From NCBI GenBank assembly GCA_016867615.1, contig VGJG01000026.1, positions 1-10,821 on the forward strand: 10,821 bases of DNA, read 5' to 3'. The translations under genes and the position numbers were made by a program. This DNA is from Candidatus Aminicenantota bacterium (GTDB lineage: Bacteria > Acidobacteriota > Aminicenantia > Aminicenantales > JAFGAV01). How positions within the stretch are numbered: position 1 is the stretch's first letter; the number at the start of each line of letters is the position of its first letter. Below the pieces are notes generated by a model. The model searched no databases. It saw nothing but the letters and a program-made list of their open reading frames with translations, and was not told the DNA's origin. This document shows positions 6,084 to 10,821 of the stretch, in pieces.

Positions 6084-7001
6084 TCAATCCTTGGCGTCCG
6101 GCGAGGGCTTCTCCCCGAACAGGTCCCGCTGTCCGGCCTTGATCCGGTCGACGATGTTCCTCAGGACGGGATACTGATCGAGCAGCGGCAGGGGGATGTC
6201 CATTTTCCGGCCGGTCAGCATGTTCTTGACCTGCAGGGCGTTGGCCATGGCCTGGCCCCGGTAGTGATTGTTGGTGATGATGAAGACCTTTCCGCTTTGA
6301 CCCGCCAGGGTTTGTATCCTCCCCACCCAATCCTCGAGCTCCTCCCGGCCGTAGAGATAATTGTACCGGTCGTCGCGGCCGGCGTCCTTGCGGAACCAGT
6401 CCCGCCGATTGCGGCCGTGGAAGCGGACGTAGGAGAATTCGGGATGGGTGACCGTCGCCCCGGGTCCGAGGGAGTTGGGAAAGAGAGGCTGGTCGATGTT
6501 GCAGAAGCAGACCCGGCGCTCCCGGAGCCGACCGTAGAATTCCTCGTTGTCCCAGGAGGCGTGTCGGACTTCGACAGCCAGGGGATAGCCGGCGAACAGC
6601 CGGAACAGCCGCTCGAGGTGCCGGACATGGGCCGGCGTTTGGATGAAGGACCAGGGAAACTGCAGCAGCAGAGCGGCCAGCCTGGAGGAAGCCCGGAGCG
6701 GCTCGATGCCCTTTTTGAACTCCTCCGTTTCCTTGTCCCCGAAATCCTCGCGGACGTGGGTGAACATCTGGTGGAGTTTGACGGCCAGAAGGAAATCCGG
6801 GAACGATTCGATTTTCTTGACCCAGGACTGGACGATTCCCGCCGCGGGCTGCCGGTAGAACGTGCTGTTGACTTCGATGATGTCGACAAAACGGGCCAGA
6901 TAGGGAAGGGCATGAAAACCGCGCGGCTTGTCCGGGGGATAGACGACGCCCTCCCAATCGGCATAACTCCAGCCCGCCGGCCCGGCGTAATAGCGCGCCA
7001 T
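6084..7001 (-). CDS. DUF72 (YecE-like) protein
   Basis: This 305-residue protein of the DUF72 family has a TIM-barrel fold and no established function. Family marks in order: AGPAGWSYADWEGVVYP (6-22), DIIEVNSTFYRQP (40-52), FLLAVKLHQMFTH (70-82), LLLQFPWSF (110-118), LAVEVRHASW (140-149), SYVRFHGRN (190-198), RYNYLYGREEL (212-222) and FIITNNHYRGQAMANALQVK (239-258). No signal peptide or membrane helix is present. The ATG at 7001 begins immediately before the conserved AGPAGWSY strand, so the start is secure even though no purine-rich ribosome-binding site precedes it; a TAAGAT box lies only 9 bp upstream, suggesting a leaderless or near-leaderless mRNA. It is the first gene of a pair with lysA, 7 bp apart. 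Co-transcription does not by itself reveal its role. Confidence 0.92.
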   Translation of the reverse strand: MARYYAGPAGWSYADWEGVVYPPDKPRGFHALPYLARFVDIIEVNSTFYRQPAAGIVQSWVKKIESFPDFLLAVKLHQMFTHVREDFGDKETEEFKKGIEPLRASSRLAALLLQFPWSFIQTPAHVRHLERLFRLFAGYPLAVEVRHASWDNEEFYGRLRERRVCFCNIDQPLFPNSLGPGATVTHPEFSYVRFHGRNRRDWFRKDAGRDDRYNYLYGREELEDWVGRIQTLAGQSGKVFIITNNHYRGQAMANALQVKNMLTGRKMDIPLPLLDQYPVLRNIVDRIKAGQRDLFGEKPSPDAKD

Positions 7002-7010
7002 GAGGGGATT

Positions 7011-7016
7011 ATCTTA
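7011..7016 (-). promoter_or_regulatory. -10 box of the DUF72-lysA pair
   Basis: TAAGAT (7016-7011) lies within GGTATAAGATAATCC on the minus strand. Expected transcription start is near 7004, three bases from the ATG at 7001. No good -35 is seen at 16-18 bp; the best is TGGATT (7038-7033). The only support is the AT-rich box in a GC-rich setting and its match to the -10 hexamer of other promoters in this window. Confidence 0.4.
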
Positions 7017-7088
7017 TACCAACCCGCCAAAAAATCCACCGGACGCCTCTCCGGGCGGCCTCCTTCTTTTTTCTTTATCTCCGGGATA

Positions 7089-7117
7089 TTGCCCTCCGGC
7101 GCCGTTTTTCATATGCT
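7089..7117 (+). promoter_or_regulatory. Possible promoter of the substrate-binding lipoprotein gene
   Basis: TTGCCC (7089-7094, 4 of 6 matches) and TATGCT (7112-7117, 4 of 6) are separated by 17 bp. Transcription would begin near 7124, about 11 nt before the ATG at 7135. The same TATGCT hexamer is found at the thiD promoter. A clear ribosome-binding site is absent. Confidence 0.4.
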
Positions 7118-7134
7118 TAGGGCGACGAAACGAC

Positions 7135-8133
7135 ATGATCTCGAATAAAATCCCTATTTTCCTCTTGGCCGCGGCGCTCGTCCTGCCCTCATGCCGCGGG
7201 GAAAAGGAAAAGACCTACACCATCGGCCTTTTCCAGATCAACGAAGCCTTGACCCTGCAGGAAGTGCGCCGCGGTTTTCTTCAGGCCCTCGAGGACAACG
7301 GGCTCCGGGACAGGGTCAACATCCGGGTGAAGCTCCGGAACGCCTCCGGCGACATCGCCCAGGCTCACCGCATAGCCCGTGATTTCGTCCGGGAGGACGT
7401 GGATCTCATCGTCGCCCTGTCCACTCCCTGCCTCCAGGCGGCCCTGATGGCCGGAGGAGGGAAGGCCGTGCTTTTCTCCTCCGTAGCCAATCCCTACCTG
7501 GTGGGCGCCGGACGTTCGCCGGAGGACCATCTGCCGAACGTCACGGGCGTGGTGTCCACGGCTCCCATACGCGAGACGCTGGCTTTCATCCGGGAGGTGA
7601 TGCCCCTCGCCCGCCGTCTGGGAACCCTCTACACGCCCGCGGAGCTGAATTCGGAGTATTATCTCGAGTTGCTGCGCCGGCAGGCCGTGGACTTCGGGTT
7701 TGAAGTCTCGGTCATGAGCGTGGGAAGCCCGACCGAAATTCCGGTCGCCGCCCAGTCGCTCCTCAACAGAAAGATCGACGCTCTGGCCCAGATATCGGAC
7801 AACACCATCAACGCCTCCTTCGAGGTCCTGGGCCGCATCGCCGCGGAGAACGCCGTCCCCCTGTTCGGGGGGTTCATCCGTTCGACGCGCCTGGGCGCCT
7901 GCGCCGCCCTGGGATGGGATTTCTTCAAGATGGGCTACAAGACGGGCGAAATGGCTGTTCGCCTCCGCAAAGGGGAGAGCCCGGGACGCATCCCCTTTCA
8001 GAGCATGGACGAGATCAAGCTCAGCCTGAACGAGGGTGTCGCCGCCGAACAGGGACTGCGTTTCTCCATGGACGTCGTCCGCCGGGCGGACGAGGTCATC
8101 GCCGCGCCGCTTTCCGCGGCGCGAAATCCCTGA
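7135..8133 (+). CDS. ABC-type substrate-binding lipoprotein (TrpX-like, ABC_sub_bind family)
   Basis: This is a membrane-anchored periplasmic-type binding protein of 332 residues. The N-terminus MISNKIPIFLLAAALVLPSC is a lipoprotein signal peptide with lipobox LPSC and Cys20 as the lipidated residue, which is why I chose the ATG at 7135 over an upstream in-frame ATG at 7000. The mature part follows the two-lobe pattern of the family: YTIGLFQINEALTLQEVRRG (28-47), RIARDFVREDVDLIVALSTP (79-98), VLFSSVANPYLVG (112-124), NVTGVVSTAPIRETL (135-149), RLGTLYTPAELNSEYYLELL (161-180), DALAQISDNTINASF (215-229) and ALGWDFFKMGYKTGEMAVRL (258-277). Relatives bind aromatic amino acids or other small ligands and work with a permease and an ATPase, but none is encoded beside it: upstream is the divergent DUF72 gene and downstream the convergent thiD. 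Ligand unknown. Confidence 0.88.
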   Translation: MISNKIPIFLLAAALVLPSCRGEKEKTYTIGLFQINEALTLQEVRRGFLQALEDNGLRDRVNIRVKLRNASGDIAQAHRIARDFVREDVDLIVALSTPCLQAALMAGGGKAVLFSSVANPYLVGAGRSPEDHLPNVTGVVSTAPIRETLAFIREVMPLARRLGTLYTPAELNSEYYLELLRRQAVDFGFEVSVMSVGSPTEIPVAAQSLLNRKIDALAQISDNTINASFEVLGRIAAENAVPLFGGFIRSTRLGACAALGWDFFKMGYKTGEMAVRLRKGESPGRIPFQSMDEIKLSLNEGVAAEQGLRFSMDVVRRADEVIAAPLSAARNP

Positions 8134-8899
8134 GGACCGCGCGTCCCCGTCCCACGGCCGAAGACGAGGCCAGGGCGGAGGCCGTGGCTACCACAGCCGT
8201 CCGGCAAGCGCGTCCGAGCGTATCCCCTCTGGCCAGCCGGGCCAGCACGGCGGCCGAGAGATAACAACCCGTGCCGTGGGCGCCCCCGGCGATCTTCGCA
8301 TGCCGGAGAACGAGGAACCGGCGTCCGTCGAATAGGACATCCGCGACCCGGCCCGTCAGATGTCCGCCCTTGAGCAGGCAGGGGACGCCCGTCATTTCAT
8401 GAATGAGGCGCGCCGTCCGTCTCATCTCCTCGATGCCCCGCGGCTTCAAGCCCGTCATGACCTCGGCCTCGGGGAGGTTGGGGGTGAGGAGCGATACCCG
8501 GCCCCTGACCGCGTTCAGGAATTCGTCCAGGAATCTTTTTTCCATGAACCGAAATCCCGAGCTTGAGCGGAAAACCGGGTCCACGACCCGCGGGACGGCC
8601 GGCAGCCTGTCGAGGATCTCTTTCATGGCTTTGATGCCTTCCCCTCCGCCGAGCAACCCGAACTTGACTCCCTTTATTTTCAAGTCGCCGCTTAATGCCC
8701 GGAACTGCTCCAGGATGAATGAGGCAGGCAGGGCAGATAATTTTTTGACTTCGAGCGTGTTCTGCACCGTCAGGGCCGTCAGGACGGCTGAGCCGTGGAA
8801 GCCGAAACGGTTGAACACGCTCACGTCGAGAAGGATGCCGGCTCCGCCCGAGGGGTCGAACCCTGCTACGGAGAGAAGAGTCCCGGTCAGCCGCTTCAT
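8096..8899 (-). CDS. thiD: Hydroxymethylpyrimidine/phosphomethylpyrimidine kinase
   Basis: This ribokinase-fold enzyme phosphorylates the pyrimidine precursor of thiamine (HMP to HMP-P to HMP-PP) in the cytoplasm. It has 267 residues, as is usual. SVAGFDPSGGAGILLDVSVF (10-29) is the pyrimidine-binding N-terminus, TALTVQNT (41-48) follows, then DPVFRSSSGF (107-116), LLTPNLPEAEVMTG (137-150), CLLKGGH (174-180) and AHGTGCYLSAAVLA (207-220) with the anion-hole GTGC. DPVFRSSSG differs from the usual DPVMxAxSG. I chose the ATG at 8899 because GGGGA lies 4-5 bp upstream and the conserved strand follows at once; further in-frame ATGs at 8917 and 8989 lie in or upstream of the likely -10 box. Its 3' end overlaps the last 38 bp of the convergent lipoprotein gene. 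TPP is the cofactor of the KorB-like protein in this window. Confidence 0.9.
   Translation of the reverse strand: MKRLTGTLLSVAGFDPSGGAGILLDVSVFNRFGFHGSAVLTALTVQNTLEVKKLSALPASFILEQFRALSGDLKIKGVKFGLLGGGEGIKAMKEILDRLPAVPRVVDPVFRSSSGFRFMEKRFLDEFLNAVRGRVSLLTPNLPEAEVMTGLKPRGIEEMRRTARLIHEMTGVPCLLKGGHLTGRVADVLFDGRRFLVLRHAKIAGGAHGTGCYLSAAVLARLARGDTLGRACRTAVVATASALASSSAVGRGRAVLRDFAPRKAARR
8103..8123. repeat. GC hairpin inside the overlapping gene ends
   Basis: Arms CGCGCCGC (8103-8110) and GCGGCGCG (8116-8123) are perfect complements around the 5-nt loop TTTCC. It sits entirely within the 38-bp overlap of the convergent lipoprotein and thiD genes, just before both stop codons. There is no T-tract on either side. 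It could act as a two-way pause or termination signal, or as a 3'-end stabiliser for both mRNAs, while coding for AAPLSAA in one protein and PRKAARR in the other. Confidence 0.5.
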
Positions 8900-8912
8900 C
8901 GTTTCCCCGGAC

Positions 8913-8941
8913 AGCATATCAAACCGCCGCGCTCCTGGCCA
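8913..8941 (-). promoter_or_regulatory. Probable thiD promoter
   Basis: On the minus strand TGGCCA (8941-8936, 4 of 6 matches to TTGACA), a 17-bp spacer, then TATGCT (8918-8913, 4 of 6). The start would be near 8906, giving a very short leader before the ATG at 8899. I see no TPP riboswitch in the 109-bp gap upstream: the conserved CUGAGA and ACC/GAUC core elements are not recognisable, and the leader would be too short. Confidence 0.45.
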
Positions 8942-8974
8942 CAGAGGGGGCCGTTCGATTCGAAGTGGAAAGTG

Positions 8975-9002
8975 TAGACGCGACCCCATTTTTTGCTAAG
9001 AT
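8975..9002 (+). promoter_or_regulatory. Possible acylphosphatase promoter
   Basis: TAGACG (8975-8980, 4 of 6 matches), a 16-bp spacer, and TAAGAT (8997-9002). Transcription would start at or next to the GTG start codon at 9009, implying a leaderless mRNA. The same TAAGAT hexamer occurs before the DUF72 and acyl-CoA dehydrogenase genes. Confidence 0.4.
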
Positions 9003-9008
9003 AGGACC

Positions 9009-9296
9009 GTGAGCGGAGAGCAGAGGGCCCGCGTTCTCGTCTCGGGAATCGTCCAGGGCGTCTTCTTCCGCGACCACACCCGGCGCTGGGCCGGGGAGCT
9101 GGGGCTCCGCGGCTGGGTCAGGAACCTCAGGGACGGTCGGGTTGAGCTCACCGTCGAGGGTTCGGAGGAGAGCATTCAGGCCCTCCTGGCGAGCTTGAGG
9201 AAAGGCCCGCCCCGGGGCCGGGTGGACGGCCTCGAGGTCTCCCGGGAACCGTTCCGAGGCGAATTTTCCGACTTCAGGATTTTGCCCGACGGCTGA
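9009..9296 (+). CDS. acyP: Acylphosphatase
   Basis: This small cytoplasmic enzyme hydrolyses acyl phosphates such as acetyl phosphate or carbamoyl phosphate. It has 95 residues, normal for the family. VSGIVQGVFFRDHTRRWAGE (11-30) carries the phosphate-binding loop and catalytic Arg21, and GLRGWVRNLRDGRVELTVEG (32-51) carries catalytic Asn39. FSDFRIL near the C-terminus is the closing strand. The start is GTG at 9009, only 7 bp after a TAAGAT box and with no more than a weak AGGA, so translation may be leaderless. It is a single gene: thiD lies divergently upstream and the small Cys-motif protein converges 17 bp downstream. Confidence 0.95.
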   Translation: MSGEQRARVLVSGIVQGVFFRDHTRRWAGELGLRGWVRNLRDGRVELTVEGSEESIQALLASLRKGPPRGRVDGLEVSREPFRGEFSDFRILPDG

Positions 9297-9318
9297 GGAG
9301 ATCGGCCGTCCGCTCAGC
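9288..9318 (+). terminator. Weak terminator-like alternative hairpins after acylphosphatase
   Basis: Two mutually exclusive stems overlap here: GACGGC (9288-9293) with GCCGTC (9305-9310), and GCTGAG (9292-9297) with CTCAGC (9313-9318). TTTT follows at 9320-9323, giving a modest plus-strand terminator look. Both stems include the stop codons or last codons of the convergent genes. The T-run is short, so this is a tentative call. Confidence 0.35.
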
Positions 9319-9574
9319 GCTTTTCCAGGAATTTTGTGCGGCATTCCTGGGAGCAGAAAAAGTATTCCTTGCCGTCCCTCGTTTCCCGAAGGGCGTTCTC
9401 GCGCGGCAGATAGGTGTCGCACTCCTCGTCCTTGACCATCACCCCGGTGATCTGGCGGGGCTTGGCCGAGGGCCTTGATTTCGACGCGCGGTTGAGCGAC
9501 CTGAAAAACTTGACGGCGGCGTACACCAGGTAGGCCAGGAAGGCCCAGTAGATGAGTCTGATGAGGCCGGTCAT
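9314..9574 (-). CDS. Small membrane-anchored protein with C-terminal YHS/TRASH-like Cys motif
   Basis: This is an 86-residue protein with one N-terminal hydrophobic helix (LIRLIYWAFLAYLVYAAVKF, 4-23), a basic linker rich in Ser, Arg and Pro (24-43), and a compact C-terminal module. The module runs VKDEECDTYLPRENALRETR and then EYFFCSQECRTKF, with Cys52, Cys74 and Cys78 arranged as in small YHS/TRASH-like or treble-clef metal-binding modules; the PP0621-type proteins look like this. The module probably sits on one face of the cytoplasmic membrane and may bind a metal ion; only three cysteines are seen, so the fourth ligand would have to be another residue. The ATG at 9574 is preceded by GAAGGGGAA. 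It is transcribed alone, converging on acylphosphatase. Function unknown. Confidence 0.8.
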   Translation of the reverse strand: MTGLIRLIYWAFLAYLVYAAVKFFRSLNRASKSRPSAKPRQITGVMVKDEECDTYLPRENALRETRDGKEYFFCSQECRTKFLEKR

Positions 9575-9583
9575 TTCCCCTTC

Positions 9584-9612
9584 ACTTTAAACCGCGGGCG
9601 CCCGGCTGTCAA
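9584..9612 (-). promoter_or_regulatory. Promoter of the small Cys-motif membrane protein
   Basis: A perfect TTGACA (9612-9607), a 17-bp spacer and TAAAGT (9589-9584, 4 of 6 matches). The spacer contains the 10-bp palindrome CGGGCGCCCG (9595-9604). The predicted start near 9577 lies three bases before the ATG at 9574, so the GAAGGGGAA in front of the ATG would be mostly outside the mRNA. Confidence 0.6.
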
Positions 9613-9665
9613 ATCCGGCCCGTTATCCCCGGCCCGCCCCGTCCCGGCGGCCATGGTTTTTTGAG

Positions 9666-9694
9666 TTGATTCGCCGGGGAGGAGACGGTAAGAT
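9666..9694 (+). promoter_or_regulatory. Promoter of the acyl-CoA dehydrogenase gene
   Basis: TTGATT (9666-9671, 4 of 6 matches), a 17-bp spacer, and TAAGAT (9689-9694). The start near 9701 gives a leader of about 13 nt that consists almost entirely of the strong ribosome-binding site AAGGAGG (9703-9709), 4 bp before the ATG at 9714. Confidence 0.55.
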
Positions 9695-9713
9695 GAAGGC
9701 CTAAGGAGGGACC

Positions 9714-10821
9714 ATGGATTTCCTTTTAACCGAAGATCAGAAGATTCTGAAAGAATCCATCCGCGCCTTCGCCCAGAAAGAAGTTGCGCCTCTCATCAAG
9801 GAATACGACCAGAAGGGCGTCTGGCCCGAAGGACTGACCCGCACGCTGGGCGCCATGGGCCTGCTCGGCATACCGTTCGCCCCCGAGCTGGGCGGGTCGG
9901 GGTACTCCTACGTGGATTATGTCATCATCCTCGAGGAGCTGTCCAAGGTCGACCCCTCCGTGGGTTTGGTCGTCGCGGCCCACAACTCCCTGTGCTGCAA
10001 TCATATCAACCTCTTCGGCACCGAAGCACAGAAGAAGAAATACCTTCCCAGCCTGTTCTCCGGACGGACGCTGGGCGCCTGGGCCTTGACCGAGGCGGGC
10101 GCCGGCTCGGACGCGGCGGGGATGCGCAGCCGGGCCGAGAAGAAGGGCGACCACTGGATACTGAACGGAACGAAGATGTTCATCACCAACGGGTCCCTGG
10201 CCGAGGTCACGGTGGTCATGGCCGTCACCGATCCGGCCAAGGGCCGGAACGGCATTTCGACCTTCATCCTGGAGAAGGGCATGAAGGGCTTCCAGGCCGG
10301 CAAGAAGGAGGACAAGCTCGGGATCCGGGCGGCCGATACGGCGGAGCTGATCTTTGAGGACGTCAAGGTGCCGGCCGAAAACCTCCTGGCCGAGCCGAAC
10401 ACCGGGTACCGCCAGGCCATGGCCATCCTGGACGGCGGCCGGGTGAGCATCGCCGCCTTCGCTCTGGGGGTCGCCGCCGGAGCCCTGGAAACGGCGCTCA
10501 AATACTCCAAGGAACGCGTCCAATTCAACCAGCCTATCTCCCAGTTTCAGGCCATACAGTGGATGCTGGCCGATGGGTTCACGGAGCTCGAAGCCGCCCG
10601 GCTGCTGACCTTCAGGGCCGCTTTCCTGGAGGACCAGGGGAAAAAAATCCCCAAGGAATCGGCCATGGCCAAGCTCTACGCCAGCGAGCTGGCGGTCAGG
10701 GTCTCCAACAACGCCGTTCAAATTTTGGGGGGATACGGTTTCACCAAGGATTACCCGGCGGAGAAATTCTACCGGGACTCCAAGCTGGCCACGATCGGCG
10801 AGGGGACGTCGGAGATCCAGC
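9714..10821 (+). CDS. Acyl-CoA dehydrogenase (3' end cut by window edge)
   Basis: This FAD enzyme oxidises an acyl-CoA to the 2-enoyl-CoA and passes electrons to an electron-transfer flavoprotein. The visible part is 369 residues; relatives are about 380, so only roughly a dozen are missing. FLLTEDQKILKESIRAFAQK (3-22) opens the N-terminal helical domain; GLLGIPFAPELGGSGYSYVD (49-68) follows. WALTEAGAGSDAAGMRSRA (123-141) and FITNGS (156-161) are the FAD and substrate segments of the middle domain. ERVQFNQPISQFQAIQ (267-282), QILGGYGFTKDYPAEKFYRD (336-355) and IGEGTSEIQ (361-369) mark the C-terminal domain, with Glu363 as the expected catalytic base, as in short-chain and butyryl-CoA dehydrogenases. 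Chain-length preference cannot be told. The ATG follows a strong AAGGAGG site. Confidence 0.95.
   Translation, partial: MDFLLTEDQKILKESIRAFAQKEVAPLIKEYDQKGVWPEGLTRTLGAMGLLGIPFAPELGGSGYSYVDYVIILEELSKVDPSVGLVVAAHNSLCCNHINLFGTEAQKKKYLPSLFSGRTLGAWALTEAGAGSDAAGMRSRAEKKGDHWILNGTKMFITNGSLAEVTVVMAVTDPAKGRNGISTFILEKGMKGFQAGKKEDKLGIRAADTAELIFEDVKVPAENLLAEPNTGYRQAMAILDGGRVSIAAFALGVAAGALETALKYSKERVQFNQPISQFQAIQWMLADGFTELEAARLLTFRAAFLEDQGKKIPKESAMAKLYASELAVRVSNNAVQILGGYGFTKDYPAEKFYRDSKLATIGEGTSEIQ

Noticed and set aside
7021..7085. GC-rich stretch followed by a T-rich run (7064-7080), terminator-like on the plus strand
   Set aside because: No plus-strand gene ends upstream of it and the stem is only about 4 bp; it lies in the divergent promoter gap.
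7000..7134. 45-residue N-terminal extension of the substrate-binding protein from an in-frame ATG at 7000
   Set aside because: The ATG at 7135 gives a proper lipoprotein signal peptide with LPSC; the extension would bury it and overlap the divergent DUF72 promoter.
6045..7148. 367-residue plus-strand open frame antisense to the DUF72 gene
   Set aside because: The DUF72 protein on the other strand has many family motifs; this translation has none and runs through the intergenic gap and the next promoter.
8900..9008. Possible TPP riboswitch upstream of thiD
   Set aside because: The conserved thi-box elements are not recognisable, the gap is short, and the predicted leader is only a few nucleotides.
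9693..9704. Mini-ORF ATG AAG GCC TAA just before the acyl-CoA dehydrogenase gene
   Set aside because: Its ATG lies partly within the likely -10 box (9689-9694), so it would precede the transcription start; it is explained by the promoter and ribosome-binding site.
9726..10721. 331-residue minus-strand open frame within the acyl-CoA dehydrogenase region
   Set aside because: It is the antisense of a textbook acyl-CoA dehydrogenase and shows only composition-driven sequence.

Overview
The window is dense, GC-rich bacterial chromosome with short intergenic gaps, convergent and divergent gene pairs, and sigma70-like promoters. Nothing in it is obviously mobile: I see no IS ends, CRISPR array, tRNA or rRNA. 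A ferredoxin-dependent 2-oxoacid oxidoreductase of the fused gamma-alpha plus beta type, sitting beside redox-protective enzymes, suggests an anaerobe or facultative anaerobe. The composition and gene styles would fit a deep-branching lineage such as Aminicenantota or Acidobacteriota, or a deltaproteobacterium-like organism. This placement is inference and no marker gene here settles it.

Region 1 (1-833, minus strand) is a two-gene operon: a six-helix membrane protein of unknown function followed by a winged-helix regulator cut by the window edge. Its promoter (TTGACA, 17 bp, TATTGT) is followed at once by two overlapping ACTTTG/CAAAGT dyads, the expected place for an operator. Region 2 (834-4629, plus strand) is a four-gene redox operon: korA-like (gamma-alpha fusion), korB-like (TPP and Fe-S beta subunit), an AhpC/TSA peroxiredoxin, and a nitroreductase-family flavoprotein, spaced 3, 13 and 10 bp apart. 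A perfect TATAAT box abuts a 16-bp palindrome upstream of it.

Region 3 (4630-7016) is a roughly 200-bp non-coding gap with short GC-rich hairpins, then a minus-strand pair: a DUF72 protein followed by a diaminopimelate decarboxylase-family enzyme (lysA). Region 4 (7089-8941) holds a TrpX-like lipoprotein substrate-binding protein with no transporter partners beside it, facing thiD (thiamine pyrimidine kinase). Their coding ends overlap by 38 bp, and a perfect 8-bp-arm hairpin lies in the overlap. Region 5 (8975-10821) holds acylphosphatase, a small membrane-anchored Cys-motif protein on the opposite strand, and an acyl-CoA dehydrogenase that runs off the right edge.

The genes mostly serve central metabolism: 2-oxoacid and acyl-CoA oxidation, lysine and thiamine synthesis. 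The clearest physiological unit is the oxidoreductase operon, whose oxygen-sensitive enzyme is co-transcribed with a peroxide-removing enzyme. I found no convincing novel defence or mobile system. The more interesting signals are regulatory: the double-dyad operator, the palindrome inside the kor promoter, -10 boxes lying almost on the start codon, and the hairpin inside two overlapping genes. The missing cluster-ligand cysteine in the KorB-like subunit is also worth a look.
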